Source: Oligoflexia bacterium (GTDB taxonomy: Bacteria; Bdellovibrionota; Bacteriovoracia; Bacteriovoracales; Bacteriovoracaceae). From it: a stretch of DNA of 64,000 nucleotides. Both the position numbers and the translations under genes were made by a program. Below the pieces are notes generated by a model. That model was not told the origin of the DNA and did not search any database. It saw only the letters and a list, made by a program, of their open reading frames with translations. Numbering within the stretch: position 1 is the stretch's first letter; each line of letters starts with the position of its first letter. The stretch is taken from the NCBI GenBank assembly GCA_024229115.1, contig JAAEST010000114.1:62001-126000 (forward strand). Reading direction: 5' to 3'. Shown here in pieces: positions 7,709 through 14,723 of this stretch.

Positions 7709-8329
7709 ATGGATCGGAGACCGATTAAGTCGCGAGATACTTCGTGGGCACAATGGTTAGCAAAAGTTATCGCAGGAATGGGTATCAGCCCCAACTTTAT
7801 TTCAGTACTAAGTGTTGTATTTTCTTTTTTTGGATACCTCGCCTACTGCCAAGCAAGCAAGACCTCTCCCTATTGGCTTATCTTAGCGGCAGTGACCATT
7901 CAACTCAGATTACTTTGTAATCTCTTCGATGGAATGGTGGCCGTTGAATATAATAAGAAAACACCAATGGGCGATGTTTATAATGATCTCCCCGATCGAA
8001 TTGCAGATGTTCTCTTTATCATTGGCGCTGGTCTTTACTGTAAAGACTTAAAGTTCGCGACGGAATTAGCATGGCTAACTTCGTGTCTTGCCGTAATGAC
8101 TGCTTATATTCGAGTTCTAGGAACATCAATTGGAACAGAAACATATTTTCTAGGACCGATGGCGAAGCCACATCGAATGTTTATTCTCACTGCGGCTTCT
8201 CTAATTCAGCCTTTCATAGTTTCGATCCCTCTCGTTTATTACTCACTTTGGATCGTTATGATTGGCTCTGCGATCACTTGTGTTCGCCGATTAATGGCCA
8301 TTAACAAAGAAAAGATGGAGGGCAAATGA
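7709..8329 (+). CDS. CDP-alcohol phosphatidyltransferase family membrane protein (YnbA-like)
   Basis: 206 residues, about six membrane helices. The CDP-alcohol phosphotransferase motif D-x2-DG-x2-AR-x8-G-x3-D-x3-D is recognisable in the stretch NLFDGMVAVEY...MGDVYNDLPD but changed: the first Asp is Asn, Arg is Val and the third Asp is Asn. The spacing is intact. The family normally joins CDP-diacylglycerol to an alcohol. First gene of a four-gene phospholipid operon that resembles E. coli ynbAB in gene order; the modified motif suggests a different substrate or mechanism. RBS GAGGA precedes ATG. Confidence 0.75.
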   Translation: MDRRPIKSRDTSWAQWLAKVIAGMGISPNFISVLSVVFSFFGYLAYCQASKTSPYWLILAAVTIQLRLLCNLFDGMVAVEYNKKTPMGDVYNDLPDRIADVLFIIGAGLYCKDLKFATELAWLTSCLAVMTAYIRVLGTSIGTETYFLGPMAKPHRMFILTAASLIQPFIVSIPLVYYSLWIVMIGSAITCVRRLMAINKEKMEGK

Positions 8330-9267
8330 GTTTTGGATTTAGCCCTAATGTGGAATTAACATTCAAGATTATTTATGGACTGTTAATTGGTTTTACTCTT
8401 CTTTTCTTTCTGTGGAAAAAGATTCACCCTCAAAGTTTTCAACAAGAGCTTTTAGATAGAACAAAATCATGGTGGGTTATCATATCCTTAGTTTTTGTCG
8501 CTCTTGGATTTGGAAAGTCATCAACCATCTGGATGTTTGCCTTTCTCTCTTTCATCGCCTTAAGAGAACTCTTATCTAATGTTCCTCTCACCATTAGTGA
8601 TCGCAAAGCTGTTTTTTGGTGTTACCTAGGAATACCTCTTCAATTCTATGCCATCTCCATTGGCTACTATCACTTCTTTATTATTTTTGTGCCGGTGATT
8701 TTATTTATTATCCTTGCCATGAGAAGAATTGCGATTGATGAAACCGAAAACTTTACCCACTCCTTAGGGACACTCATGTTTTCGAATCTTCTTATCGTCT
8801 ACTCTCTAGGACACATGGCCTATTTAATGGTTTTAGATATTCCTTATAATGAAAATGTGAGTAATGATGGTCTTCTTCTCTATTTACTCTTCTTAACTCA
8901 ATTCAATGATGTCCTTCAGTTCATCTGGGGAAAATTGCTTGGAAAAAGAAAAATCATTCCTAAAGTAAGTCCCAATAAAACATGGGAAGGTTTCTTAGGT
9001 GGACTTGTTTGTACCACGATTCTTGGTTATGTCTTTAAGTTTTTAACTCCGCTATCGACAGTGCAATCACTCATCGCAGGATTTATGATTGCTTTTATGG
9101 GCTTCTTTGGAGATCTCAATATGTCGACAATTAAAAGAGATATCGGAGTCAAAGATATGAGCGATCTAATTCCTGGACATGGTGGGATCATGGATAGAAT
9201 TGATAGTCTTTCATTCTCTTCAATGGCCTTCTTTCATATTGTTCATATGTGGACTAGGAATATGTAA
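8326..9267 (+). CDS. Phosphatidate cytidylyltransferase (CdsA/YnbB-like)
   Basis: 313 residues with about eight membrane helices. The CdsA signature S-x-x-K-R-x4-K-D...H-G-G-x-x-D-R-x-D is fully present near residues 266-292 (STIKRDIGVKD, then PGHGGIMDRID). It should convert phosphatidic acid and CTP to CDP-diacylglycerol, the donor used by the preceding gene product. The start overlaps the previous stop by four bases (ATGA). A second, housekeeping cdsA would be expected elsewhere in the genome. Confidence 0.88.
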   Translation: MSFGFSPNVELTFKIIYGLLIGFTLLFFLWKKIHPQSFQQELLDRTKSWWVIISLVFVALGFGKSSTIWMFAFLSFIALRELLSNVPLTISDRKAVFWCYLGIPLQFYAISIGYYHFFIIFVPVILFIILAMRRIAIDETENFTHSLGTLMFSNLLIVYSLGHMAYLMVLDIPYNENVSNDGLLLYLLFLTQFNDVLQFIWGKLLGKRKIIPKVSPNKTWEGFLGGLVCTTILGYVFKFLTPLSTVQSLIAGFMIAFMGFFGDLNMSTIKRDIGVKDMSDLIPGHGGIMDRIDSLSFSSMAFFHIVHMWTRNM

Positions 9268-9911
9268 TGGCCAAAGTGAATCCTATCAAAAAACTTACTC
9301 TTCTTTTTCTTTATAGATTCTTTATGAAGAATTTTTTAAGAGTCGTGATAGGTGTTCAATTTCAAAAAGCAAAGAAACTAGAAGGTATTGAGCAATTTAT
9401 CATAGTGGCCAATCACAATAGTCATCTTGATACAATGATTCTTCTTAGTTGCTTACCTTCAAAACTAGTTCATAAGGTTCACCCTATTGCCGCTGGTGAT
9501 TATTTTAATAAGAATAAGCTGATGGGTTTTGCCACAAGTTTCTTTGTGAATACTCTTTACGTAAATAGAGAATCTAAAGTCAAAGGAGAAAACCTCGATT
9601 TTCTTGATTCCATTATAAAAGATGGCAAATCGATCATCATCTTTCCAGAAGGTTCAAGAGGTGCACCTGATGAACTCCAACAATTTCGAAAAGGTGTCGG
9701 TGTTCTCTTAAGTAAAAACCCTAGTGTTCCATTCGTACCGATGTTCCTAGATGGAGTTGGAAGGGCCATGCCAAAAGGGGAATCGATGCCGGTTCCCTTT
9801 ACCACTCAGCTTTATGTTGGTGATCCTGTCTACACAGAAGGAAAGACAATCGATGAAATTAATCAACTCATATATGAAGGCATAACTAATTTAAAAAATA
9901 AGAGAGAATAA
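9267..9911 (+). CDS. Lysophospholipid acyltransferase (PlsC-like)
   Basis: 214 residues with the acyltransferase motif I H-x4-D (in NHNSHLD) and motif III FPEGSRG; motif IV FVPMFLDG also fits. It probably acylates a lysophospholipid or 1-acylglycerol phosphate at the inner membrane, feeding phosphatidate to the CdsA-like enzyme. Its start shares the last base of the cdsA-like stop codon, so translation is coupled. Confidence 0.88.
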   Translation: MAKVNPIKKLTLLFLYRFFMKNFLRVVIGVQFQKAKKLEGIEQFIIVANHNSHLDTMILLSCLPSKLVHKVHPIAAGDYFNKNKLMGFATSFFVNTLYVNRESKVKGENLDFLDSIIKDGKSIIIFPEGSRGAPDELQQFRKGVGVLLSKNPSVPFVPMFLDGVGRAMPKGESMPVPFTTQLYVGDPVYTEGKTIDEINQLIYEGITNLKNKRE

Positions 9912-9912
9912 T

Positions 9913-10263
9913 ATGGAATCGCAATTTAAACCAGTCATCCTTAACCTGATCGCAGCTTTTGTAGGAGCATTTGGACAGTATCTTTATAAGGTGGGAGCAA
10001 AAAAAGTTGCTGAAGGAAACTACTTCAACTGGGAAATTATCGTTGGAGCTATTCTCTTTTGTGCCGTTATGGTGCTTTTTATTTGGGCCTATAAAATAGG
10101 TGGAAATATTTCTGTAACCTACCCTGTTTATTCACTCACTTTTCTTATAGGAATGGTTTTGGGAGTCATGATCGATAAAGAACCATGGCACGGAATGCAA
10201 CTCTTAGGAGCAGGTCTGATTATTGGTGGTATTGTGATGGTTGTGCAATTTGCACCAAAGTAA
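9913..10263 (+). CDS. Small four-helix DMT/EamA-type membrane protein, possible lipid flippase
   Basis: 116 residues with four predicted membrane helices and the small-DMT layout (AAFVGAFGQYLYKVGAKK, then SVTYPVYSLTFLIGMVLGV). It starts two bases after the acyltransferase stop. Proteins of this fold include SMR drug exporters and the ArnE/F lipid-carrier flippases; its place at the end of a lipid operon favours moving the operon's product across the membrane, which is inference. Confidence 0.7.
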   Translation: MESQFKPVILNLIAAFVGAFGQYLYKVGAKKVAEGNYFNWEIIVGAILFCAVMVLFIWAYKIGGNISVTYPVYSLTFLIGMVLGVMIDKEPWHGMQLLGAGLIIGGIVMVVQFAPK

Positions 10264-10264
10264 C

Positions 10265-10480
10265 TTACTGAATACTTCTTCGATTACTATTAAAAACTTC
10301 ACGTGAATACTGAAGAGAATCATTCACTTCAATTTTCTTTTCTTTAACTACTGAACCAATAAAATACTTAATTTCTAATTCTTTATTTTTGATTGATTCT
10401 TGCTCGAACTGATATAAATGAGTACTCATTAAAAAAGAAAAACTCACTAAAACGAAAGAAACTAATTTATCTAAACTCAT
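10265..10480 (-). CDS. Small membrane-anchored hypothetical protein
   Basis: 71 residues opening with one hydrophobic helix (LVSFVLVSFSFLMSTHLYQF) and then a charged, probably helical region. A Shine-Dalgarno-like AGGAT lies upstream of ATG. It converges directly on the DMT gene. No family is recognised and coding status rests on the start context and the clean topology only. Confidence 0.45.
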   Translation of the reverse strand: MSLDKLVSFVLVSFSFLMSTHLYQFEQESIKNKELEIKYFIGSVVKEKKIEVNDSLQYSREVFNSNRRSIQ

Positions 10481-10580
10481 TGTCTATCCTATTGAATAAT
10501 AAAATCTGAGCAATGATAACAGAATATAAACTGGCTAGTGGATAAGTTGTAAGAGATTCAAGGGTGTATAAAAAATAGAC

Positions 10581-10624
10581 AAAAAAAAGCTGGTGAGTTG
10601 ACTGCCTTGTCTTTGCTCACCAGC
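10581..10624 (-). terminator. Rho-independent terminator for the RAM-like gene
   Basis: GCTGGTGAG (10589-10597) and CTCACCAGC (10616-10624) form a perfect 9-bp stem. Read on the minus strand it is followed by eight Us (the A-run at 10581-10588), a complete intrinsic terminator 46 bases after the RAM-like gene's stop. Confidence 0.85.
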
Positions 10625-10669
10625 ATTCTTTGGTTGCTCGTGTTCCCGCGAGCGTGAATGGCCAAATAT

Positions 10670-10924
10670 CTACGCCGCCCACACTTCCTTAGTCCACGTT
10701 GACTTTGTATCAGCAACCCAATTCTTAGATCTTAATTTTGTATGAACGAAATTCTCTAACTCTGCTGGAGATGTTACATCTACCCATAAAGTCATATCCC
10801 AATCTCCCATCGTCGACCAGGCCCACTTTACCTCTGACCAGTCTTTTAACCAGTCCCAGTTCTCACCTTGAGGTGCATCTTTAGTCCATTTTACATTGAC
10901 TTGTGCTGTCCATTTTCCGCTCAT
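10670..10924 (-). CDS. Stand-alone Lrp/AsnC-type ligand-binding (RAM-like) domain protein
   Basis: 84 residues, tryptophan-rich, preceded by AAGGAG. The second half (GDWDMTLWVDVTSPAELENFV...V...T.STWT) follows the RAM fold of Lrp/AsnC regulators, G-x-x-D-...-V-x-V-...-L-x-x-F-V, but there is no DNA-binding domain. Stand-alone RAM proteins bind small ligands or modulate regulators. The first half repeats a similar strand/helix pattern weakly. Monocistronic, with its own terminator and an inverted repeat upstream. Confidence 0.6.
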   Translation of the reverse strand: MSGKWTAQVNVKWTKDAPQGENWDWLKDWSEVKWAWSTMGDWDMTLWVDVTSPAELENFVHTKLRSKNWVADTKSTWTKEVWAA

Positions 10925-10959
10925 TTTTTCTCCTTAGTATTGCTATAAGCTCTTACCTT

Positions 10960-10997
10960 ATCGCCGATCACCCCTTATTCATTACCCCTTCGGCGAT
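10960..10997. promoter_or_regulatory. Inverted repeat upstream of the RAM-like gene
   Basis: ATCGCCGA (10960-10967) and TCGGCGAT (10990-10997) are perfectly complementary, flanking two direct copies of ACCCCTT. The position, 36 to 73 bases upstream of the RAM-like start and about 95 upstream of tRNA-Ala, suits an operator or a leader hairpin. No U-run follows on either side. Confidence 0.4.
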
Positions 10998-11091
10998 ATT
11001 AATTCCCGACCGGTAAAAGTTGCATCGCAACAAGAGACCTTTTCCCTTGCCCTTTCGTGCTAAATTCCTTAAATTATTGATTCCAATCAAT

Positions 11092-11167
11092 GGGCCCGTA
11101 GCTCAGCTGGGAGAGCACTACGCTGGCAGCGTAGGGGTCAGCGGTTCGATCCCGCTCGGGTCCACCA
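11092..11167 (+). tRNA. tRNA-Ala (GGC anticodon)
   Basis: A 76-base cloverleaf: acceptor GGGCCCG paired with CGGGTCC, D-arm GCTCAGCTGGGAGAGC, anticodon stem CTACG/CGTAG with loop CTGGCAG (anticodon GGC, reads GCC), T-arm with GGTTCGATCCC, and an encoded CCA end. It is the last chromosomal feature before the integrated element. The element's left repeat lies 116 bases further on, so the tRNA is intact and does not itself appear to be the crossover site. Confidence 0.97.
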
Positions 11168-11282
11168 TTTTACTATAGTCCAGAAGATACCAAATTCAAG
11201 ATTTCGTCTTAAATCATTAAAACTAAAAGGATAATGGTTTCAAGCAGTTAAGGTTTTTACTCATCTCTTTTATTTCGTGATA

Positions 11283-11319
11283 TTTCTCGAAATTTCTTTA
11301 AATGGCTACTTTTGGCTAC
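11283..11319 (+). repeat. Left end repeat of the integrated element (candidate attL)
   Basis: A 37-bp stretch beginning TTTCTCGA and ending GGCTAC that recurs at 51636-51672 with 31 of 37 positions identical, in the same orientation, immediately after the integrase gene. Inside the element it is followed by a further GGCTAC (11326), with another at 11304, giving three copies at 10 and 12 bp spacing like recombinase arm sites. The remaining non-coding bases (11168-11282 and 11332-11499) are AT-rich and otherwise show only a repeated CACTGCA/GGCAC pattern near 11418-11470. Confidence 0.6.
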
Positions 11320-11499
11320 CCTCGTGGCTACCAGAGTAGCACCCCATTTTTTCGCCAAAATTCGTAGCACTTTTTCTAAGTCAATCTGTTGAATTTTCTA
11401 AAATTAATTCGTCATCACTGCACTGGCAGAAATTGCTATTTCTGAACCAGTAATGTGCTGGCACTGCAACGGCAAAAAGTGATTGCCACAGGAGGAAAA

Positions 11500-12111
11500 G
11501 TGAAAAACGAAACAAAAATTGAGGCCCTTTCTCTAAAGAAACTTAGAGAGATTAAGGGGTTAAATCGCAAGGAAGCTGGCGTTCTTTTGGGAGTCAGCTT
11601 CAAGACAATTGAGAAATTTGAGAATGGAAGAACGACTCTAACAAGATCAAAAATTGACGAAATTTTGTCAGGATATGGCTTTTCTTATGATGATTTTGAT
11701 AACTGCTGTAAGGGGAAAAGTGACAAAGTAGTTTCCAAGTTTGTCACAATTCCAAAGGTCATTGAGAACAATAACTTAAGGCGAAGTTACAAAAAAGAAA
11801 TAACAAAAGAAGCCGAAGTTCTTAAGGTCATAAGGAAGCTAAAAGGCTTTACTCAGTACAAAGCAAGTTTTTTATGTGGCTATCACAAAACAGCTATAGG
11901 TCACATTGAGAATGGTCGTATTGAAATACCAAAAAGTCGTATTAGTCACATTTTAAATGCCTATGGCAGTTCAATGGATGAGTTCGATTATCACATGAAC
12001 TCAGAAGTATTTGTCACAGAGATTCAAGATGACTGTATTTCAATAATTAAAAATCTAACAGAAGAAAAATTAAAAGCTGTTTATCCGCTTTTACAAACTT
12101 TTAAAGCTTAA
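11500..12111 (+). CDS. Double Xre-type helix-turn-helix regulator
   Basis: The start chosen is GTG at 11500 behind AGGAGG; upstream in-frame codons lack a ribosome site. The 203-residue product holds two Xre-family HTH domains in tandem: about residues 12-55 (LKKLREIKGLNRKEAGVLLGVS...IEKFENGR) and 110-155 (VLKVIRKLKGFTQYKASFLCG...IGHIENGR). Each ends with the same G(Y/S)...DEFD-like segment, so the protein arose by internal duplication. First gene inside the left end; a likely regulator of the element's maintenance or excision genes. Confidence 0.8.
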   Translation: MKNETKIEALSLKKLREIKGLNRKEAGVLLGVSFKTIEKFENGRTTLTRSKIDEILSGYGFSYDDFDNCCKGKSDKVVSKFVTIPKVIENNNLRRSYKKEITKEAEVLKVIRKLKGFTQYKASFLCGYHKTAIGHIENGRIEIPKSRISHILNAYGSSMDEFDYHMNSEVFVTEIQDDCISIIKNLTEEKLKAVYPLLQTFKA

Positions 12112-12129
12112 AAACAAAAGGAGTTACAA

Positions 12130-12483
12130 ATGGGCAATACAGAAACAAACAAAAATACAAGGAATTACGACTACTCATCAATCAGAGTAAAAGGAAAAAC
12201 GAAGGAAGATGTAAACAAGTTCCTCGATAAAGTGAACAAAACAGAAGACTGTGGCAAAGTAACTTTTGATGCCTTCATCACATATTTTCTAGCTAATGCG
12301 ACAAAAGAAGATATTGAGAAGTTACAACTACAAGTGACGACTTGGGAACATGAAGAAAAAAGACTTAGACGAATATGGGAGAAGAAAAAAGGAAAAGTTA
12401 ATAACAACAAATGGAAAGAAATGCTCTACTTGGGGCAACTTTCAGACTTCATTAGTGAAAACTCAAGACTAAAAGTTGCTTAA
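12130..12483 (+). CDS. Hypothetical protein with possible ribbon-helix-helix region
   Basis: 117 residues, start ATG behind AAAGGAG, 18 bases after the Xre gene. After a polar N-terminus there is a short strand (SIRVKG), a helix and a second helix (TFDAFITYFLANATKEDIEKL), similar in layout to the protein at 49736-50095 near the other end. The rest is a charged coiled-coil-like stretch. No named family recognised; it ends at a strong hairpin. Confidence 0.6.
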   Translation: MGNTETNKNTRNYDYSSIRVKGKTKEDVNKFLDKVNKTEDCGKVTFDAFITYFLANATKEDIEKLQLQVTTWEHEEKRLRRIWEKKKGKVNNNKWKEMLYLGQLSDFISENSRLKVA

Positions 12484-12496
12484 ATTCAAGCTAACC

Positions 12497-12532
12497 TTAA
12501 TACAAGCAAGTTTAAAAGCTTGCTTGTATTAA
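12497..12532. terminator. Bidirectional terminator hairpin
   Basis: TTAATACAAGCAAG (12497-12510) pairs perfectly with CTTGCTTGTATTAA (12519-12532) over an 8-base loop. A-rich and T-rich flanks give short U-tracts on both strands. It sits between converging genes and overlaps the stop codon of the small zinc-ribbon-like gene. Confidence 0.75.
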
Positions 12533-12750
12533 AAACTCGTTTCTACATAAATCACGTTAATTTTTCCATCACAACCCTCAACAAAACAATCAAATTGTTT
12601 TACCAAAGAGTTATCAGTAAATTCTGCAAATGGAGGAATAAGTGCCTTTGATAGTCTATCAAATTCATTTTGATTTTCTGCAATTACCACATTATGACCA
12701 ACGCCTTTGCCACATTTGTTACAATCAAAAACAGCATAACGACTTTTCAT
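12529..12750 (-). CDS. Small Cys-rich (zinc-ribbon-like) protein downstream of the RES/Xre pair
   Basis: 73 residues with CNKCG near the N-terminus (C10, C13) and a second pair-like CFVEGC (C55 and C60), which could hold a zinc. RBS AAGGAT before ATG. It is the third gene of the toxin-antitoxin transcription unit, 22 bases after the toxin. Function unknown; it may be an accessory of the toxin-antitoxin system or unrelated cargo. Confidence 0.6.
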   Translation of the reverse strand: MKSRYAVFDCNKCGKGVGHNVVIAENQNEFDRLSKALIPPFAEFTDNSLVKQFDCFVEGCDGKINVIYVETSF

Positions 12751-12772
12751 AATAGAAAATCCTTTTTCTATA

Positions 12773-13477
12773 TTAAATATTTTTTACTTGAGAAAATAAA
12801 GCATTAGAATGAGCATTGTCTTTGGCAAATAGAGCAATACAGTACGAGCCTGTGCTTTGAGTTGATCTAAAAATCACACCATCACCGCCAATTTTTTTCA
12901 GCCAAGAAGCCAAAATTTGAGACTGCATAGGCACTTTGCAATAACCCCAAGAGCTAAAAATAGGCCCTTGATTGATGAGATTATTCAAATTAGGAAAGTT
13001 CAAAAATTTTACTACTTTATCAATATCCCACAATTCAAAGTTTTTAGATGGTGTTAAAGCATACTGCACATCACTTGGCCCTAATGGTGTCCCTTGGGTG
13101 TACTCGTCGATTGCACAATGTAGATCGGTAGAAAGATACAAGGCGGCAAATGGCTTGATACCAATTAATTTATTAAATTGACTTCCACCGACATTAAACC
13201 TTCCCCCATAGGCTAGGTTTCCCGTAATTGAAGTCGCACCAAACGCCGAAACCCTATATAAAGGGTCGTTAAAATCGACCTTGAATGTAGCAAAGCTTAA
13301 AGGCTTTTGTTTATTTAGCTGCCTATGAAAAGTCAGAGAATTATACGTTTGCTTTACATTTCTAGCTTGCTCACTTGAAATTAAGTGCTTCACAAAATCA
13401 AACAATGATTTCAGGTCAAATTTATGAACGATTACAGGCTTTTTCTTAGAGGCTTTTTTCTTGGTTGTTTTTTTCAA
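12773..13477 (-). CDS. RES-domain toxin (NAD+-degrading type)
   Basis: 234 residues. The RES fold markers are seen: R75 in PLYRVS, the GGRFN block (91-95), YLS (114-116), E125 in CAIDEY, and the late serine in STGSY (209/211). These give the family its name and build an ADP-ribosyltransferase-like pocket that degrades NAD+ in known RES toxins. An N-terminal Lys-rich tail (first 14 residues) is unusual. The start overlaps the antitoxin stop by four bases. Confidence 0.88.
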   Translation of the reverse strand: MKKTTKKKASKKKPVIVHKFDLKSLFDFVKHLISSEQARNVKQTYNSLTFHRQLNKQKPLSFATFKVDFNDPLYRVSAFGATSITGNLAYGGRFNVGGSQFNKLIGIKPFAALYLSTDLHCAIDEYTQGTPLGPSDVQYALTPSKNFELWDIDKVVKFLNFPNLNNLINQGPIFSSWGYCKVPMQSQILASWLKKIGGDGVIFRSTQSTGSYCIALFAKDNAHSNALFSQVKNI

Positions 13478-13890
13478 CTTTCAATAGCTCCGTCTTTACC
13501 TAATCTTCCCATAAGCCAATTTATTAAAAATTTGCCTTCTCCTCTGATACAAACTTCAAAAGGAGATTCACCAAAGAGCAGAGTATTTGGGGTTTGAAAC
13601 CAATTAACCGCTTCTTCAATATTATTATCAAATAATTCAACGGCCAAATCAGTACCAATTACGACTTGCATGATGCCTTTTTTGAGCTTCTTAAGAGTGC
13701 TCAATTTGACTTGTTCACTGTATAAAGTTTTACGATTAATACCAGCTTGCTTGGCAATATCTGTTTTATTAAGAGGACTATATTCAAAGAACCTCTTTGG
13801 AACTAGGTACTGAAGATCAGGACTAAGCATTTTTAGCCTGTTCTCAGGTGCTCCCATATCTAAATTATTAATCTGTGCTGTTGCATTCAT
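13474..13890 (-). CDS. Xre/MbcA/ParS-type antitoxin of the RES pair
   Basis: 138 residues: an N-terminal helix-turn-helix (NKTDIAKQAGINRKTLYSE) and the C-terminal toxin-binding domain formerly DUF2384 (ELFDNNIEEAVNWFQTPNTLLFGESPFEVC). The antitoxin-first order and overlap are typical of RES/Xre modules. It should bind and block the toxin and repress its own promoter through the direct repeats just upstream. RBS TAGGAGGT is strong, in keeping with the need for excess antitoxin. Confidence 0.88.
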   Translation of the reverse strand: MNATAQINNLDMGAPENRLKMLSPDLQYLVPKRFFEYSPLNKTDIAKQAGINRKTLYSEQVKLSTLKKLKKGIMQVVIGTDLAVELFDNNIEEAVNWFQTPNTLLFGESPFEVCIRGEGKFLINWLMGRLGKDGAIES

Positions 13891-13929
13891 AGTTACCTCC
13901 TAAATAACTTATCGGAGTTTTATGTCTCT

Positions 13930-13979
13930 ATTATAGCAAAAAAGTGTTACTTTTGCGAGTAATTTGTGTTATTTTGGCG
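13930..13979 (-). promoter_or_regulatory. Toxin-antitoxin promoter with direct-repeat operator
   Basis: On the minus strand TGCTATAAT is an extended -10. Upstream of it, seen on the plus strand, GTGTTACTTTTGCG (13944-13957) is repeated as GTGTTATTTTGGCG (13966-13979), 12 of 14 identical and 22 bp apart (two helical turns). Binding by the antitoxin is inferred from position. Confidence 0.6.
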
Positions 13980-14020
13980 TTTAGTAAAAGGCAAGTGATT
14001 TTAGACACTTAAGAGGTTGC

Positions 14021-14479
14021 TTATACAGCCTCTAGGTTGTCTTCAATAAAGCTTTCAAGGTCATGTATCCAGTAGTAATTTGATCCATTATCAAAAGTAA
14101 TTACTTGGTTATCTTGCTCTAATCCATCCATATATTCTGATTTAGCAATATCCCATGCAATTGGATCTTGATCTTTCATCACTTCAACAGTCAGTAGCTC
14201 AAGAAATCCAACCTTAGTTGTTTCACCATAACAATCTTCAATCATTTGCTCGAAGCTTTCAGTAATATCTACTGTTTCAAGATTCTCTTCGAGTATGTTT
14301 TCGATAACCCAATCAGTTCCATATTCACAGCCATATTCAGGTAAGAGCCTCATAAGGTCATCAGAGTGGCATGTCTTACAAGTTCCTGTTGGTGCTTCGT
14401 TGTAACATGAGTAACAAAACGGAATAGTTTTATTGAAAGCTATTTTTTCTAATTTTTTATTAATTTCTTTTAAACACAT
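14021..14479 (-). CDS. Hypothetical acidic protein with Cys4 zinc-ribbon-like segment
   Basis: The start chosen is the ATG at 14479 because AGGAGC precedes it; the longer frame upstream has no ribosome site and runs into the divergent gene. The 152-residue product has C-x2-C and C-x2-C near residues 22-38 (CYSCYNEAPTGTCKTC), then a strongly acidic remainder. Small acidic proteins on mobile elements are sometimes antirestriction (DNA-mimic) proteins; the zinc-like motif argues for caution. No family recognised. Confidence 0.6.
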   Translation of the reverse strand: MCLKEINKKLEKIAFNKTIPFCYSCYNEAPTGTCKTCHSDDLMRLLPEYGCEYGTDWVIENILEENLETVDITESFEQMIEDCYGETTKVGFLELLTVEVMKDQDPIAWDIAKSEYMDGLEQDNQVITFDNGSNYYWIHDLESFIEDNLEAV

Positions 14480-14538
14480 AATCTTGCTCCTATATAATTG
14501 TTTCATTTCTTGGAAGCCGAAGTAACGAAGTCGAGTGC

Positions 14539-14594
14539 ATTTCAAGGAAAAACTCGGAGGGTTCCCTCTGGGAGACCGTGTTTTTACTTGAAAT
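14539..14594. repeat. 56-bp imperfect inverted repeat between divergent genes
   Basis: ATTTCAAG at 14539 pairs with CTTGAAAT ending at 14594; pairing resumes inward after single mismatches (AAAAAC with GTTTTT, CGG with CCG). A small AGGGTTCCCT hairpin sits in the centre. It is more GC-rich than its surroundings. It lies in the 244-base divergent space before the DUF4209 gene; a protein-binding site, a cruciform or a remnant of a small repeat element are all possible. Confidence 0.5.
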
Positions 14595-14723
14595 GTTAGG
14601 GAGCGTAGTGAATGAATAGCGTACAAAATGAAGACAATTAATATATTAGGAGCTTTAACCAGTTTACTAAGAAGCAAATAATTGAAATAAATAACTAATA
14701 ATACAGTTCTTGTTAGGGTTACT

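Noticed and set aside
556-13918. Motif CCGATAAG upstream of three minus-strand genes as sigma-28 (FliA) promoters
   Set aside because: The sequence matches the FliA -10, but no correctly spaced -35 is found, one copy lies in a leader behind a good sigma-70 -10, and another occurs inside a coding region.
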